Of a stretch of 64,000 nt of DNA, positions 1 to 11,111 are shown piece by piece. The notes beneath the pieces were generated by a model. That model was not told the DNA's origin and ran no database searches. It saw only the letters and a list, made by a program, of their open reading frames with translations. Made by a program: the position numbers and the translations under genes. Origin of the DNA: Hansfordia pulvinata (taxonomy: Eukaryota > Ascomycota > Sordariomycetes > Xylariales); the NCBI GenBank assembly GCA_006538405.1, contig BJKQ01000001.1:2852001-2916000 (forward strand). Reading direction: 5' to 3'. The first letter of the stretch is position 1. Each line of letters opens with the position of its first letter.

Positions 1-883
1 CCACCTTGAATCGTGCGCCCCTCTCAGGCCACGACGACACATACCCTCACTCAAGTCACCATTCTCAAGTTACGCGTCTCGGATCACTTCCCTGTTACTT
101 GTATTTCGCCATCGTGCGATTCCCGGCGTGCCTCTTCGCTCCCTGTGGATCCTCACTGGCCTCGATACAACCGCCATCCGCCAGTATCGCGACGAGTTGC
201 GCACCTGTACCTCACCACGCCGCCCCGGCAGTCGTCGATTCTGCGACACTTCACCTGGAGCCGCCCCTCTTATTGACAGGCCGAAAACCGGGCCTGTGCT
301 CTTTTCCACGCAAGTCGTCCGCAGCAAGCAAGCCATTCGCTGGCCCGGCGCCGCCCTGGTCTTGCATATGCAGCCGGCACCCGCAGGCCAATGACACACG
401 CCCATCGACCTTTGCGCCCTCGTTAACTTCAAACGAACGTGTCGAGCCCGCCCCCACTGACTTCGGACTGCTGAGCAACGGACACGTCAAGCCGCCCCAG
501 CTTGCTCGCCGTGCCTCTGCGCCCGACGCGGCTGCAAGATTCCTGACCACCCGGGGCCAGTCGCTGGATGCGGCCCGGCTTCTCGCCTTTGGGCAGCGTG
601 CCGAGAGCCAGCGCATTGGTTCGACCGCAAGCAACCGTCTCTGCGAGCCTGGCGCAGACTCCCATCCGGCGGCCTGCGACCTTTTAAGACCAGCCCGTTG
701 CCCTGCGCTGCTCCGGCTTTGCACTGCAGGGGGCCCTGGGTCTGACTGTCTGAGATTTTATTCTGCCTTGTTGGACGGCCAGCGAGACACGTCGCCACTC
801 GGCCCGTCGATTCGTCGCCGCAGCGTCTCTCGGTCTCCCGTCCGCCAAGGGAGGCCCCGGTGGCAGGAGAAGAATCCGCGTAA
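1..883. other. Upstream region / 5' leader of the Kar9-like gene
   Basis: No convincing gene is seen. The stretch is C- and T-rich on the + strand, as fungal promoters and leaders often are. A frame is open from position 6 to 887, but it reads as low-complexity Pro/Ser/Arg text with no recognisable domain and overlaps the Kar9 start. It is more likely promoter plus 5' UTR. Confidence 0.5.
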
Positions 884-3800
884 ATGACAGAATCAATGGC
901 CAGGACCGGCCCTGCAGCTACTGCACCGCCCCTTCACTCGCAACGCTCGCAGCAGCACCAGCAGCACCAGGATCAACGCAAACGCGCAGGGTCCAATCTC
1001 ATTATTGCCGTTCCTACACCGGCCCTGACGCACACGCCAGTGCACCCGGCGGTGCCCCCGTCCGCCTTCCCTCAATCGGGATCGCCAGTTCATCAGCAAC
1101 AGGATGCCGACCCACAACCGCCGCCGCCCATAGTCACCTTTTCGCCTGTCTCCCCGGGCCTGCACACCTCGCAGCTCGGCCCTCAATACCACCAACAGTA
1201 CCAACGGTCGCCGAGCACTAGTAGCACCAGCAGCACCCGTAGCACCAACACCGCTGCTGCGCCCGTGCCCGCACCCGCGCCCGACACTGCGCCCACGCCT
1301 ACGCCACAACCCGCCGTCCCTCCCCTCAAGATCACCACCACGCCCGCCTCCGACTCGTCGTCCTCCACCTCGGCGCCACTCGTCAAGGCCAGTGCTCACC
1401 AGCCGCGCAAGCCTTCTCCCGGACTAGCTGCACGCCTAAAGGCCCTCGGCTTTGGTCCCTCTGCATCCAACAAACCCGACGACCCACCCGCTTCGCCCTC
1501 GGCTGCCCACGACCGCGTCGGCCGGCTCCCCGAAGACCACTTGCGCCAGCTCGACGAGAAGCACCTCGCGAACACCACTGCCAGCGTGATCGAGCGACGC
1601 GGCCGACCGTGGAAGGGTGCTGGCGCCCCTCTGCATCTGTTGAGATCAAAGTCGAGTCGCGACGCTGTCGCCTCTCCCGCCTCCAAGACTCCTGATCTCA
1701 ACGCACCCTCGACTCAGTCGCAGGACCCTTCCCACGTCCTGCCCGAGATCACAGAGGCGGCACCCCTAGATATGGATGCCAGCAAATTCAGACTGCCCGA
1801 CCATACAAACGGCAATGGCACCAAGGCGCATCTGGACGTGCGCAACGACCACATCACCAGGGATTCCCAGAGCTCCTCTACCGCCGACACCAACTCTCCC
1901 CCGCCGCCCCGCCGCCAAAGGACACGCCACCTGAGGGTACTGCCTCTGCAGAGTTCAATCCCGGGCTGCCTTCCTACTTCAACCCTCTGGGCCTGCAACG
2001 CCCCGGTTCCATATACACCATTTCGAGAGCCTCGTTTGCCAACCAGCTCGCGCAGCTGACCGCCCTTCAGCTCCCAGATGCCGAGCTTCTGTCCAACAAA
2101 GTTGCGGCGATTCCCACAGCCGAAGCGGCCGCTAAAGCTCTCATAGGAGCTGCAGATCAGATTCGCAGTTGGATCTCCAAAGCCTCCGAGGTTATCGGCG
2201 GCCTGGACAGTGACGATGATGTTGAGTGGGCCGCTGCTGGTGGCCGCGAAGGATATGAGGAAGTCGAAAATGCTATAACGCGCTTCGAGGAGCTGATCAA
2301 CGTCTACGTCAGCGCGATCGAGGAGCTCCAGAGCCGGCCCGACATTGGCAGTGTTTCCAACGAGGACCTTCAAAACGCCGTCACACAGATGGAGGCCATC
2401 ATGGGTGAGTGGCAAAGCATTCGGACCACTCTCAAGAATGCCAAAACTCAGGTTGAAACTGCCATGGAGTGGGAGGAGCTGTGGAACATGGTCTTGGGCG
2501 ACATTCAGAACGAGATGGACGAGCTGAGTCGGCTGGTGTTCGAGATGGAAGAGCGACGTCACAAATCAGCCGCAGTCACCTCGGTCGAGAAAGGGGATGG
2601 CGTCGACCTCGGCGATCTCGAGACCATCGTCGAAGATGCGCCGCCTGCGTTGTCGCGCAACAAGCGGGTCAGCCTACCTGCTTTTCCCAACAGTCCCAGC
2701 TCTCCGGGAACCCCACAACTCTCCCGCGATGACTCCAGCCTACTTGCCCTTTTTGCCCGGATGCAGCCTCTGCGCGCTTCACTGGATTTCCTGCCGATGC
2801 GTTTGTCCGCATTTGAGAACCGAGCCCAGGGCGCTTTTCCCACGGCTTGCGAGGAGCTAGAGATGAGACAGGAAGCCCTGGAGGGCAGCTACAAGAAGCT
2901 CGAGAAAGACGCAGAGTCCCTCAGAAAAGAGCTTGGTGAGGACAAGTGGATCTTGGTCTTCCGCGGTGCAGGCAGGCAAGCACTAAAGATGATCGAGTCT
3001 GTTGACCGCAGCATGCTTAAGCTGCGTGAAGCTATCGACCAGGACAATCACATCTCCAACCCGCCTGGCATCAGCAAGAAGGTCGACAGCTATGAAGCCA
3101 AGCGAACTCACTACGGGCCCGCGATCGAGCGTGTGCTGTCCATTGTCGAGCGTGGTGTCAAAGATCGACTGACTGTCAACGGCGAAATCCTCAGGTTGCA
3201 CACGGATATGCAGTCCCGGTGGGCCGAGGTCCGGAACAACATGAAAGAAACAGACTCGATAGTGGAGGAGATATTGGCCGAAAACCCAAGCCAACAGCTC
3301 AGAGACTCCATCTCCAGCATGGTCTCGAATGACAGATCTACGGTCGCCAGCGGTCGCGACACACCCGGTAGCTCACCCCCATCATCAGTGGTCATGTCTA
3401 GCCTTGGCATTGATCCGGTTACCCCTGTCTCGTCGAAGAAGAGCCGAGCAGGGAGCAACACCAGTCACTTGCCGCAGTCAAATCCCCGACGGACAAGCTT
3501 AGCGCCTCCCTCCCACAGCGCGTCACGCAGGCCTCTCGGGTCAAGGATATCGACGCTCTCAAGCTCTCCTGGCGGTTCTTCGCCTTCTCGCGGCAGCACG
3601 GCAACCCCGCAGGGTCGCCGCCCTTCCTCCACCACTCCAAACTCCCGTCCACGCTGGAACGGTTCCACCAACACGAATGACTCCGACACGGGCCACAACT
3701 TCAAGCCCATGAGTCTGACGACACCGAGCCCCTACCAGAACTCTTCAGCTTCGCCTCGTTCCGGGTCATCCTTGGGGCCCGCTTCTCGCGAGTCCAAGCT

Positions 3801-4206
3801 TCCCATAAGAAGCCCGCTTTCCAGGGAGGCGACGTCTTCGCCGATGCAAGAAGGGACGCCGACCAGGAAGAGCACTTCCAGGTTGGGCTTCAGGGATCGC
3901 ATCTCCTCTCCAGGACCAAGTTCGCATAATATGATGAACAAACTACGATCCAGCGCGCAGTCATCCACCTCGGGCCTCGGCGAGCGAAGGTCATCGCAAC
4001 CCAAGTCCCAACCAGGAGCCAACACGCTGCGTCCTAGCAGCTCACTCGCCTCAGGCAGGCGCAGCAGCCTCCTACCCAGATCCACGGGTCGTGACAGTCC
4101 TCAGGCAGTAGCCGGTGCTCGTTCCGCTATGAGTTCGGCTCTGCGGAAGAGTAGCGGCACGACAAACAAAGAGACCAAGGACTCGAAACCTCGATGGCAC
4201 TTCTAG
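884..4206 (+). CDS. kar9: Kar9-like karyogamy / spindle-positioning protein (frameshifted as read)
   Basis: Kar9-family proteins link microtubule plus ends, through Bim1/EB1, to actin transport and so orient spindle and nucleus. The N-terminal 300 residues are Pro/Ser/Gln-rich and disordered. The family-like helical region follows (segments such as LPSYFNPLGLQRPGS, SRASFANQLAQL, DKWILVFRGAGRQALKMIES). The C-terminal third is a basic Ser/Arg/Pro tail with SKLP near residue 971, resembling the SxIP class of EB1-binding motifs. Frame 884-2059 carries the N-terminus; the conserved part is in another frame, open from about 1900 to 4206. The two join if one C is missing from the C-run near 1907-1910, giving about 1107 residues. 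An 83-nt intron (1838-1920, weak GTGCGC donor) would also restore frame. The identity rests on remembered family features; the join is inference. Confidence 0.82.
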
Positions 4207-5493
4207 GTTACACCGTCGTCAATGCCTGCGTCTTTCTTCTTCGAAAGGAATGTCCCGTCATCCTAGGAGGAACCGTTATCATCTACGCCTAGCATATACA
4301 TTCCCCCTACCGTGGGGACTTGTTCGTGTCTTGTCCCATTGATTTTCTTCCCAGACGGGCCGGCACGAATCGGATGACGAGGCACACGTTTTATTTAAGT
4401 TCACGAATGGTGCAGCTGCACCCAACTATCTCATGGGACGTTACAGGCACCACATTTCCGATGAGCGCTCTTCACTTTCACAGCATAGAATTGGCGCATT
4501 GGCCCTTGCAGATTGTTTGTGTAGAAGACGCCTGTTGCGAGCGCCATGGTCCGGCGTATTCGTCCTTTCCCGAGCGGAGCATAATGGCATGTGCGTGTAC
4601 ACAAAAGGCGCAAATATACTGTGGGAGTCTGTATGATAGGGATCATGGCGGTCGGTCGTTCAGGCGCCTTGGGAGACTCATGACAACGGCGCTTTTCTTG
4701 GCCACTTATGGAATCTTTTCTTTTTCTTATTGGTCATTTCCTCCCTTTGAAAGATTACTCAGCTAGGCCTCGTTAGCAATTCCATTACTTGTTTGATACC
4801 CAAATGAATTAACCTCGCGAGCATGCAGTGAACTCTTGCGTGAGGTAGCTGACATCAAGTGTCGGTTAGGCGAGACGTAGGAGAGGCGGGGACCGGCTGA
4901 GGCTCGATTGGCTGCGCTATGCCCGCAGTGAGTGGCGAGTTGGGAAGAAAAGGCGCGGCCTTCATGGGGCAGATGCAGGGACAGCTACCTAGCCAGGTAC
5001 CCCCACGGGATCACTTGCATGGACGTTACTCGAAAGTCCCTCTCGTACGCGTGGGCCAAATCAGTGGTTTTGTCTGACCCTTGTTCAGCTTCACAGATGA
5101 TCTCACTTGGAACGCGCATCTCCGTCAACGCGAGGCTGGACGGCTGCGTCGATGGCTTTCATTGAGGGAATTAGACAACTACAGGGTATATTGATGGGTA
5201 TGTCTGGTTTGCTGGGTATTGCGTCCTCGGACACACCCCGGATCGCCTAGATAGATAGTGTACAAAAGAGTGTGGTTCTCCGCCTGGGCCCCAAATTCCT
5301 GGTGGCCCGTTCATGTAGACGTAAAGGAAACCTGACTGTCAAAGTCCTGGCGCGCTGCACGATGTAGACCGGGGCTGTCTCGAGTCCGAGATCTTGGCGT
5401 GTCTCGCGAATCAATTTTCGAATGCGACGTCCGCAAAAAGGGGGGGAAACCCTCGCCATGGGCAGGACGGCGGCGCGGGTGGGCACCTGGCGC
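4207..5493. other. Intergenic region between convergent Kar9-like and 5.5 kb genes
   Basis: This stretch lies between the 3' ends of two convergent genes. Short open frames (for example 4320-4766) show no domain, splice pattern or coding-like composition. It presumably holds both 3' UTRs. No RNA gene or repeat was recognised. Confidence 0.5.
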
Positions 5494-7014
5494 TCAGAAG
5501 CGGCCTCGGGCGCGGTCGCACTCCTCTATGAAGCGGTAGACGCCCTCGAGCCCCTCGTAGTCCTCGCGCGAGCCGGAGCTGACGAGCTCGGGCGGCGTGG
5601 CCGCCAGGCCGGGGGACGCGGGGGAGAAGTGCGACAGGGGCGGCGACTGCGAGGGCGACGAGGCCAGCAGCCACGGGTTGTCGGTGACGTCGGCCCCGAA
5701 GCCCGCGATGATGTCCTCCATCTCCTCGTCCAGCGACTCGTCGGTGGCGGTCGTGGCGGGGCTCGCGGCGGCGACGGGCTGGCGCGACAGGCGGTGCTGG
5801 CGAGAGGGGCGAGCGGGGCCGCCGCCGCAGGCGGTGTCACGGGCCGCATCCTCGTCCGGGCCCGGGGCGAAGGGGAAGCGCAGGGCGACGGGGACGCCGG
5901 CCGCCGCCGCGAAGGCGGGGTCCTCGACGGCGGAGCCTGCGCGGACGAGCCCCAGGTCGGCAACCAGGGCCTCGACCGTGTCGGCGTCGACGCCGGGGAA
6001 GCGGACGCGCAGGGCGCGGCCCTTGTCGACGTCGACCAGCTCGATGGGCAGGTCGCCCAGGGAAGACAGGCGGCGTATGTCGGCCAGGACGGCCGTCATG
6101 TCCTGCAGCGCGCGCGCGAAGTCGCCCGACAGCACGTCGATGAAGCCGTCCTTGTTCAGGGTGGTGCCGGAGGCCAGGGCGGGGGCGGAGGCGAAGGCGG
6201 GGCTGGAGGACTCGGCCAGAGCGGCCAGCGGGCTCAGGGCCGTGACGGTGGGGTTGAGGCGGAAGTCAACGTAGGATCCAGGTGCCGGGCCGCCGCCGTT
6301 GTAGTGGCCCGGGCGGGCATAGGCGGCGGTCATCTTGCGGGTGGCGTCGTCGCGCAGGGCCGAGACGCAGCGGTAGCGGCGCTCGCCGCGGGGCGTCACG
6401 CCGTCGAACTGGGCCTTGTGGCCCGAGAGCCAGAAGGCGCGGACGGCGGAGCTGACGTTCTGGACGACCTGGGCCTGGCTGGCCGGGGTGTGGGAGAAGT
6501 AACGGGCGCCGCCGACGCGGCCGGACCCGGGGATGCCGTAGCCGCCGGCCGTGCGCGGGAGCGCCCCACCCGTCAGGTTGGGTCGCAGCCCGGTCGCGAA
6601 GGGGGCGCGGCCGGTGGAGGCGGCGACGGCGCGGCCGGTCCGGGTGGCGCGGGCGAAGCTGGCGCGCTGCTTGGACAGGAGGGCGGCGGCCTCGTCGAGG
6701 CTTCCAGTGCTGAAGAAGCGGCGGACGGCGGCGTTGATGTTGCGGGCGGCTGGGGACGCGCTGTTGGCGGCCGTCGTCGTCGAGTGCCAGCGGGCGCTGC
6801 TGCCGGCGCCGACGCCGCTGCGGGCCTGGCGGAGGAGAGCCGCGCGGGGGATGGGCTGGCGGGGGACGGCAGCGCGGACGGGGATGAGGATGGGCGCGGC
6901 CTCGCGGGCGGACTGGACGAGTTTGGCGCGCAGGGCCTTGCCCGCCCTGAAGACGGCAGTCCGGGCGACCCGCGCCAGGGCGGGCCCCCATATGCCACCT
7001 AAAGGCGGAGCCAT
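5494..7014 (-). CDS. Conserved Ala-rich fungal protein of unknown function
   Basis: This is a single-exon gene of 506 residues. The frame is open upstream to 7446, but the start at 7014 (MAPPLGGIWG) is chosen because a strongly helical, basic segment follows directly (WGPALARVARTAVFRAGKAL) and the upstream extension looks like leader sequence. Residues 1-45 could form an amphipathic targeting or membrane-associated helix. The middle has RYFSHTPASQAQVVQNVSSAVRAFWLSG, quoted here in two pieces as RYFSHTPASQAQ and VVQNVSSAVRAFWLSG. The C-terminal third is acidic, Ser/Pro-rich, and ends in an EGLEGVYRFIEECDRARGRF-like segment. Database homologues are, as I recall, often labelled 'casein kinase II beta 2 subunit', but I see no CK2-beta zinc-binding cysteines, so that label looks unreliable. 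Function is not assigned. Confidence 0.8.
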   Translation of the reverse strand: MAPPLGGIWGPALARVARTAVFRAGKALRAKLVQSAREAAPILIPVRAAVPRQPIPRAALLRQARSGVGAGSSARWHSTTTAANSASPAARNINAAVRRFFSTGSLDEAAALLSKQRASFARATRTGRAVAASTGRAPFATGLRPNLTGGALPRTAGGYGIPGSGRVGGARYFSHTPASQAQVVQNVSSAVRAFWLSGHKAQFDGVTPRGERRYRCVSALRDDATRKMTAAYARPGHYNGGGPAPGSYVDFRLNPTVTALSPLAALAESSSPAFASAPALASGTTLNKDGFIDVLSGDFARALQDMTAVLADIRRLSSLGDLPIELVDVDKGRALRVRFPGVDADTVEALVADLGLVRAGSAVEDPAFAAAAGVPVALRFPFAPGPDEDAARDTACGGGPARPSRQHRLSRQPVAAASPATTATDESLDEEMEDIIAGFGADVTDNPWLLASSPSQSPPLSHFSPASPGLAATPPELVSSGSREDYEGLEGVYRFIEECDRARGRF

Positions 7015-7655
7015 GGCGGGCGTGAGGTGGGACGCTCTCTTTCGGGGGCGAGTTGTGCGTGTTCGGGCTGTATGCAGGAAGACGCTGGGTGGTAGATTTT
7101 CGTTGCCTCTTGTGATGGCGTAGGAGCCTTTGGGAAAGGTGCTGTTGTAGGAGACAAAGAGTGACCCAACGGTCTGCCCGGCGCCGACGGGATGCCTCGG
7201 GTTGTATATCTGCCCACTGACGTGTTGGACGACGGCCACCAACGGACCGGCCGGCCAATCAGACGTCATTGGCTGGCAGTGTGGCGCAGTCGCTTGCCAC
7301 CTGACGATTAGGTGGGGGCAGCGCCTCATGTGGGTGGGGTTGCTGGTGTGATCAGCCACAGAATGCCGGTGGGGCGTCTGGGTCCACTGGTGTGTCCACT
7401 GCAGCTCAATTCCCCATTCCAATTGGCTGGGCTCTGTTCCTTGCAATCAGCACCCGGCCCGCATTTTTTTCCCTTCGTGCACATCTCGAAATTTTTCCTC
7501 CCGACAACTTCTGCCCATCTTTCCTTCCTTCCTCACCACCTCGCAACCCCAACCACCAGCCTTGAGCTGCTCGAGCCCGACTCGGCACTCGAGCTGGGTG
7601 GCACGGGCTCCGAATTGTCGTCGTCGTCGGATGTCTGAGCACCACTGCTCGGCTT
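7015..7655. other. Probable divergent promoter region
   Basis: This region separates the minus-strand gene starting at 7014 from a candidate plus-strand first exon at 7656. Positions 7465-7560 form a strong C/T-rich tract on the + strand, typical of fungal leaders close to a transcription start. The long minus-strand frame across this region is regarded as leader sequence. Confidence 0.4.
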
Positions 7656-8065
7656 ATGGATCCGTTCGGTAGGTCCTCCGATCCCTCCTCATATCGCCCG
7701 CGCAACCCAAGTTGCCCTGCCCCCCCTCCGCTTGCCGTGACGAAAGAACTTTACGAACAATCCAACACTTACAACACCATGGGGATTTCTTAAGACTCTA
7801 GAATTACCCTGAGCAAGCTTCCCTCTACTTCACTCCCAACCGAACCGATCAGTCTGAACATTTCAGCTAACGGTTCCAAGACAGATGACAATCCGAGCCC
7901 TGGGGATGAGGCGATGCAACACAGCAGCACACCGGGTCCTACCGGCATTTCTATGCACCCGTAATTTCTTCAAAGGTACGTGGCAGCGCTCGCGCTCAAA
8001 AATTTCTTGTCACGGCCGCCCGCGATGGCGACCAGGTGGATGATGATAAAAAGACAAAACCCTAG
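7656..8065 (+). CDS. Candidate small spliced gene (30 or about 64 residues)
   Basis: A weakly supported gene. Exon 1 is 7656-7668 (MDPF plus one base). The intron 7669-7884 has a GTAGGT donor, a CTAAC branch site at 7867-7871 and an ACAG acceptor. Exon 2 starts at 7885 and continues as DDNPSPGDEAMQHSS. As read, it stops at 7962-7964 after 30 residues. If one C is missing from the CCC run at 7958-7960, the frame continues to TAG at 8063-8065 with coding-like text (for example KFLVTAARDGDQVDDDKK), giving about 64 residues. The same kind of single-C defect is suspected in two other genes here. A competing frame begins at ATG 7885 (MTIRALGMRRC...). No family recognised. The intron signals are seen directly; the coding call is inference. 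Confidence 0.35.
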
Positions 8066-10628
8066 GGATTCCTCTTGCTTAATATATTATGTGGAGTTTT
8101 GTTTTTACTAGTTTCAGCCTTGTCTGACCTCACCTGTCAAATCTTGCCGCTTGCAATAACCCAAATTAGCTCGAGCAGCTTGCTGACTATTGTCATGGAT
8201 TCAGGTACACATCCACGCCACCCTACCCTACCGCGCACGCATGAGGATATCTTGAACGAACGGGCGGACATAAACGAATCCCACGCACCTTCTCTCGACA
8301 AAGCGAGGACGTACAATCCACGTGAGAGGAGATCTGCGTGGGCTTCTTGTTGAGATCTTCGTCAGCTGATCGTGTTGCACCGATGCCGCTGTCTCGCCAC
8401 GGCCAGACTATCAGAGCAAAATTGTACTAACATGATGCGCCTGATAGGTAAATACGACCATCTCCTCACATACAGGCACTACACGGCTAGATGATGATCA
8501 TTATTCACACTGTTTGATCCTCTCCTCGGATTGGAAATGAACATTTAAACAAAATCTGATTTAATGAGGTATGGTGGACGTCTTTCCCCTGATAACCACA
8601 AACCCGAACGCTAACACGTGGCAGCCTGACAAAAGCCTTCAAAACACGCTGTTGTGTTCGTCTGTTCGAGACGGCGGCTGACCACGTACTCGTACAGATC
8701 CCCATTCCTAATAGTGAAATGACATGTAACGTGTAACGAAGGTCAGTGGCAATCTCCTCTTGTGTCCAGCCTCGCGGATGATTCATTTCCTGCTTATCTA
8801 CATTGTCTGATTACCCGGTGACGAGAACTCTATCACCTTGGAGAACTGATGAGGCGTATTCCACGACACGTTGTCAAACTCTTATGAGGATCCTCAACTG
8901 ACTCCTTCATTAGAGTGCTGCCCTTGGTGTGGCCGGAAGCTGTACCCTCTACTCGGGGTCCAACAGTCACTATTAACGTGAAGCATTCTTTAAGATACCT
9001 ACTGTTTTAATATGAACGTTCCAAATCTCTCCCAACCCATTTACCACCTGTGACTTGTACGTTGTGTAATGAGCGTATCTGTAGGGATCGGCTTGGTGAC
9101 GCGGGCATACCACGCTTGGCAGAGGGGCAAGCCCGCCTTGGTGGCGTGAGACCCTACGTGCTTGATGCTGTGGCGAGGCACGTCACCAGGTAGATGGCGC
9201 TAAACAAGCGTTGCACGCCGTTTGAACTCAAACCCCCGAGAGAGCCTGGCTTCTCCAACCAAGTGCCCTGGGAGATCAAGCCAGAAGACCGCAGCGGGCG
9301 CGGCGGGTCCGTCGATGTCGGGGTGGCGGCTCGTTGGTGGGGATCTTGTCGACCAGTCCAGCGGGGCAACGAATCATCCAGAGTGCCGTTTAGCTGATGC
9401 TACTCACCAGTCATCCCATGCTCTCAGTGGTGCGAGGCCTCACACCTCCTTCGGGTACGGACAGTAATAAGTACTCGTACTTGGGGTGCCTAACCTAGTA
9501 GTAGTTGATAGTGGCCTGCCCCGAGTCACCCAGAGTGTCGTCTGCGGGGTAGTACCGCTGCAGGTGGGATTGGATCTCCCCATCATCATGCCAGTTTGAT
9601 CGGGTTCCATTCGGGTACTCGTAGCTGTGTCTCGCTGACAGGGTGCGGCGGCACTGCGCGCCGATCGTCGACGGAGGCGGGGGAAGAGGCCCCGGCACCC
9701 CGGTACCCCGGACTCTGACCAGCTCTGTGGCTGCGAGGGGTCCAGGCTCCAATGCAATGCATTCAACAGTGTGTACATACCTAGGTACCTACGGTTAGTA
9801 GGCGTCGAGAGATAGGTGCAGCACGTAGGTAGCTTGACCTTGTCAGATTGGATGGGGCCTGTCTGCCCGGAGCATTCGCACGCGTGCAACTACGTTGTGG
9901 TGGTGAAGTCATGATCCGGTGCGAGGTGCACAGGACTGAGATCGCCGTGGCCGAACCTCATCCATGGATCATGCAAGCCCCCCTCCTCTTCCCCCGTCTC
10001 CCGGTCCCTGACAGAGCAGCATTGAGGTACATTACGTAGGCAGGCTAGACAGATGTCTGGAAGAGGAGACGGGACCTGACCAGGTGAGGACGGATTCAAG
10101 GTTCGACGCTTGACCGGTCGTGGGGTGAGGCGGGCGAGACGGGTTCGTGGAACCGGGATGTACGAGTACATGTAGGTCAGTACTTGGGTAGACTGGTAGA
10201 CAGTACATAATGTCGTGTTGGAAAGGGAGGCCCGAGTCTGAGAGTCTGACGTGCCTGCCGATGTCCAGTACGACCTCGTCCCAAGTGGCTGAGATCCATT
10301 GCCCCCCATCGGCTCACTGCCCTCCTTTACCGCGCTGGGAAGCTCCTGCCGTCGCTGGACGTGCGCGTAGTGCTATTAGGAGGTAGGTATGTATAAGACA
10401 GGAGACGTTTCCGCCTCTTTCCCCTCACGGCAGATACTACACCCCTCCTCACCATCTCCCTACATCCCAGTCTCTCTGCCTCCAGCACACATCGACAGCT
10501 TCCGCCCTCCAGGCCGCCGAGTTACAATCCAATAGATTCTCGCGTTTGCGGCTGTCACCCGCACACTCGACCCCCATTCTTGCGTGATCACCACCAGATA
10601 CCACTCAGGACCTCATCATCAAAACACC
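8066..10628. other. Intergenic region, no supported gene
   Basis: 8.0-9.1 kb is more AT-rich than the rest of the window and has no convincing gene. TACTCGTA/TACGAGTA octamers occur at 8687, 9472, 9616 and 10161. A C/T-rich leader (10400-10620) precedes the small gene at 10629. Confidence 0.45.
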
Positions 10629-11111
10629 ATGGACCCCTCCAAGGCCCCAACCGAAGCCCAGCCCGGGTCCACCGCCTCAAGAAGACGTGTAGGTCCAGCC
10701 GATCTTCCTCGCCCCTCGTGTGTCTCGTCTCGAGATATCCTCGGTCCCCTAGCATAACAACGCCCTCCCTTTCTTCCGCTGCCCATCTGCCGCCCAGTTT
10801 TCCCCCATAATCAGGCTGACCATCGACCACCGACCATGGCTCTCGGCCCAACAGAGCTCTGGTCCCAGCTTCGAGAGCCTGATGAGCCAGAAGCGCACCG
10901 GCGACTCGGGCGCCCAGGCCCGTCGCCAGAGCCTCCACGACCAGAAGCCTCAGGCTGGCTTCTTTGGCCGCATGTGGCACAAGTAAGCCAACCCTCCTCT
11001 GAGTCTACCCAGGCGCCAAGCAGGGGGGAGAGTGACCTGTTCCGCGCTGACCTTGGCTATCTCAACCTATTCAGCTACACTCGCGGGCCCCAGAGTCCAA
11101 CCGACAAGTAG
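10629..11111 (+). CDS. Small basic conserved-looking protein, 74 residues, three exons
   Basis: Exons are 10629-10688, 10855-10982 and 11075-11111. Donors are GTAGGT and GTAAGC, acceptors CAACAG and TTCAG. All phases join cleanly to 74 residues. The protein begins MDPSKAPTEAQPGSTASRRR, continues with SSGPSFESLMSQKR, a basic ARRQSLHDQKPQAGFFGRMW segment, and ends YTRGPQSPTDK. There is no signal peptide or membrane span; it is Ser/Gln/Arg-rich and probably largely disordered, with a short aromatic patch (GFFGRMWHNY). The splice junctions fall exactly where they rescue one continuous coding-like sequence, which is the main support. I recall similar short proteins in other filamentous ascomycetes but cannot name a function. 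Confidence 0.72.

Noticed and set aside
6..887. 293-codon open frame at the left edge
   Set aside because: Pro/Ser/Arg-rich text without domain; overlaps the Kar9 start in another frame; better explained as C-rich leader.
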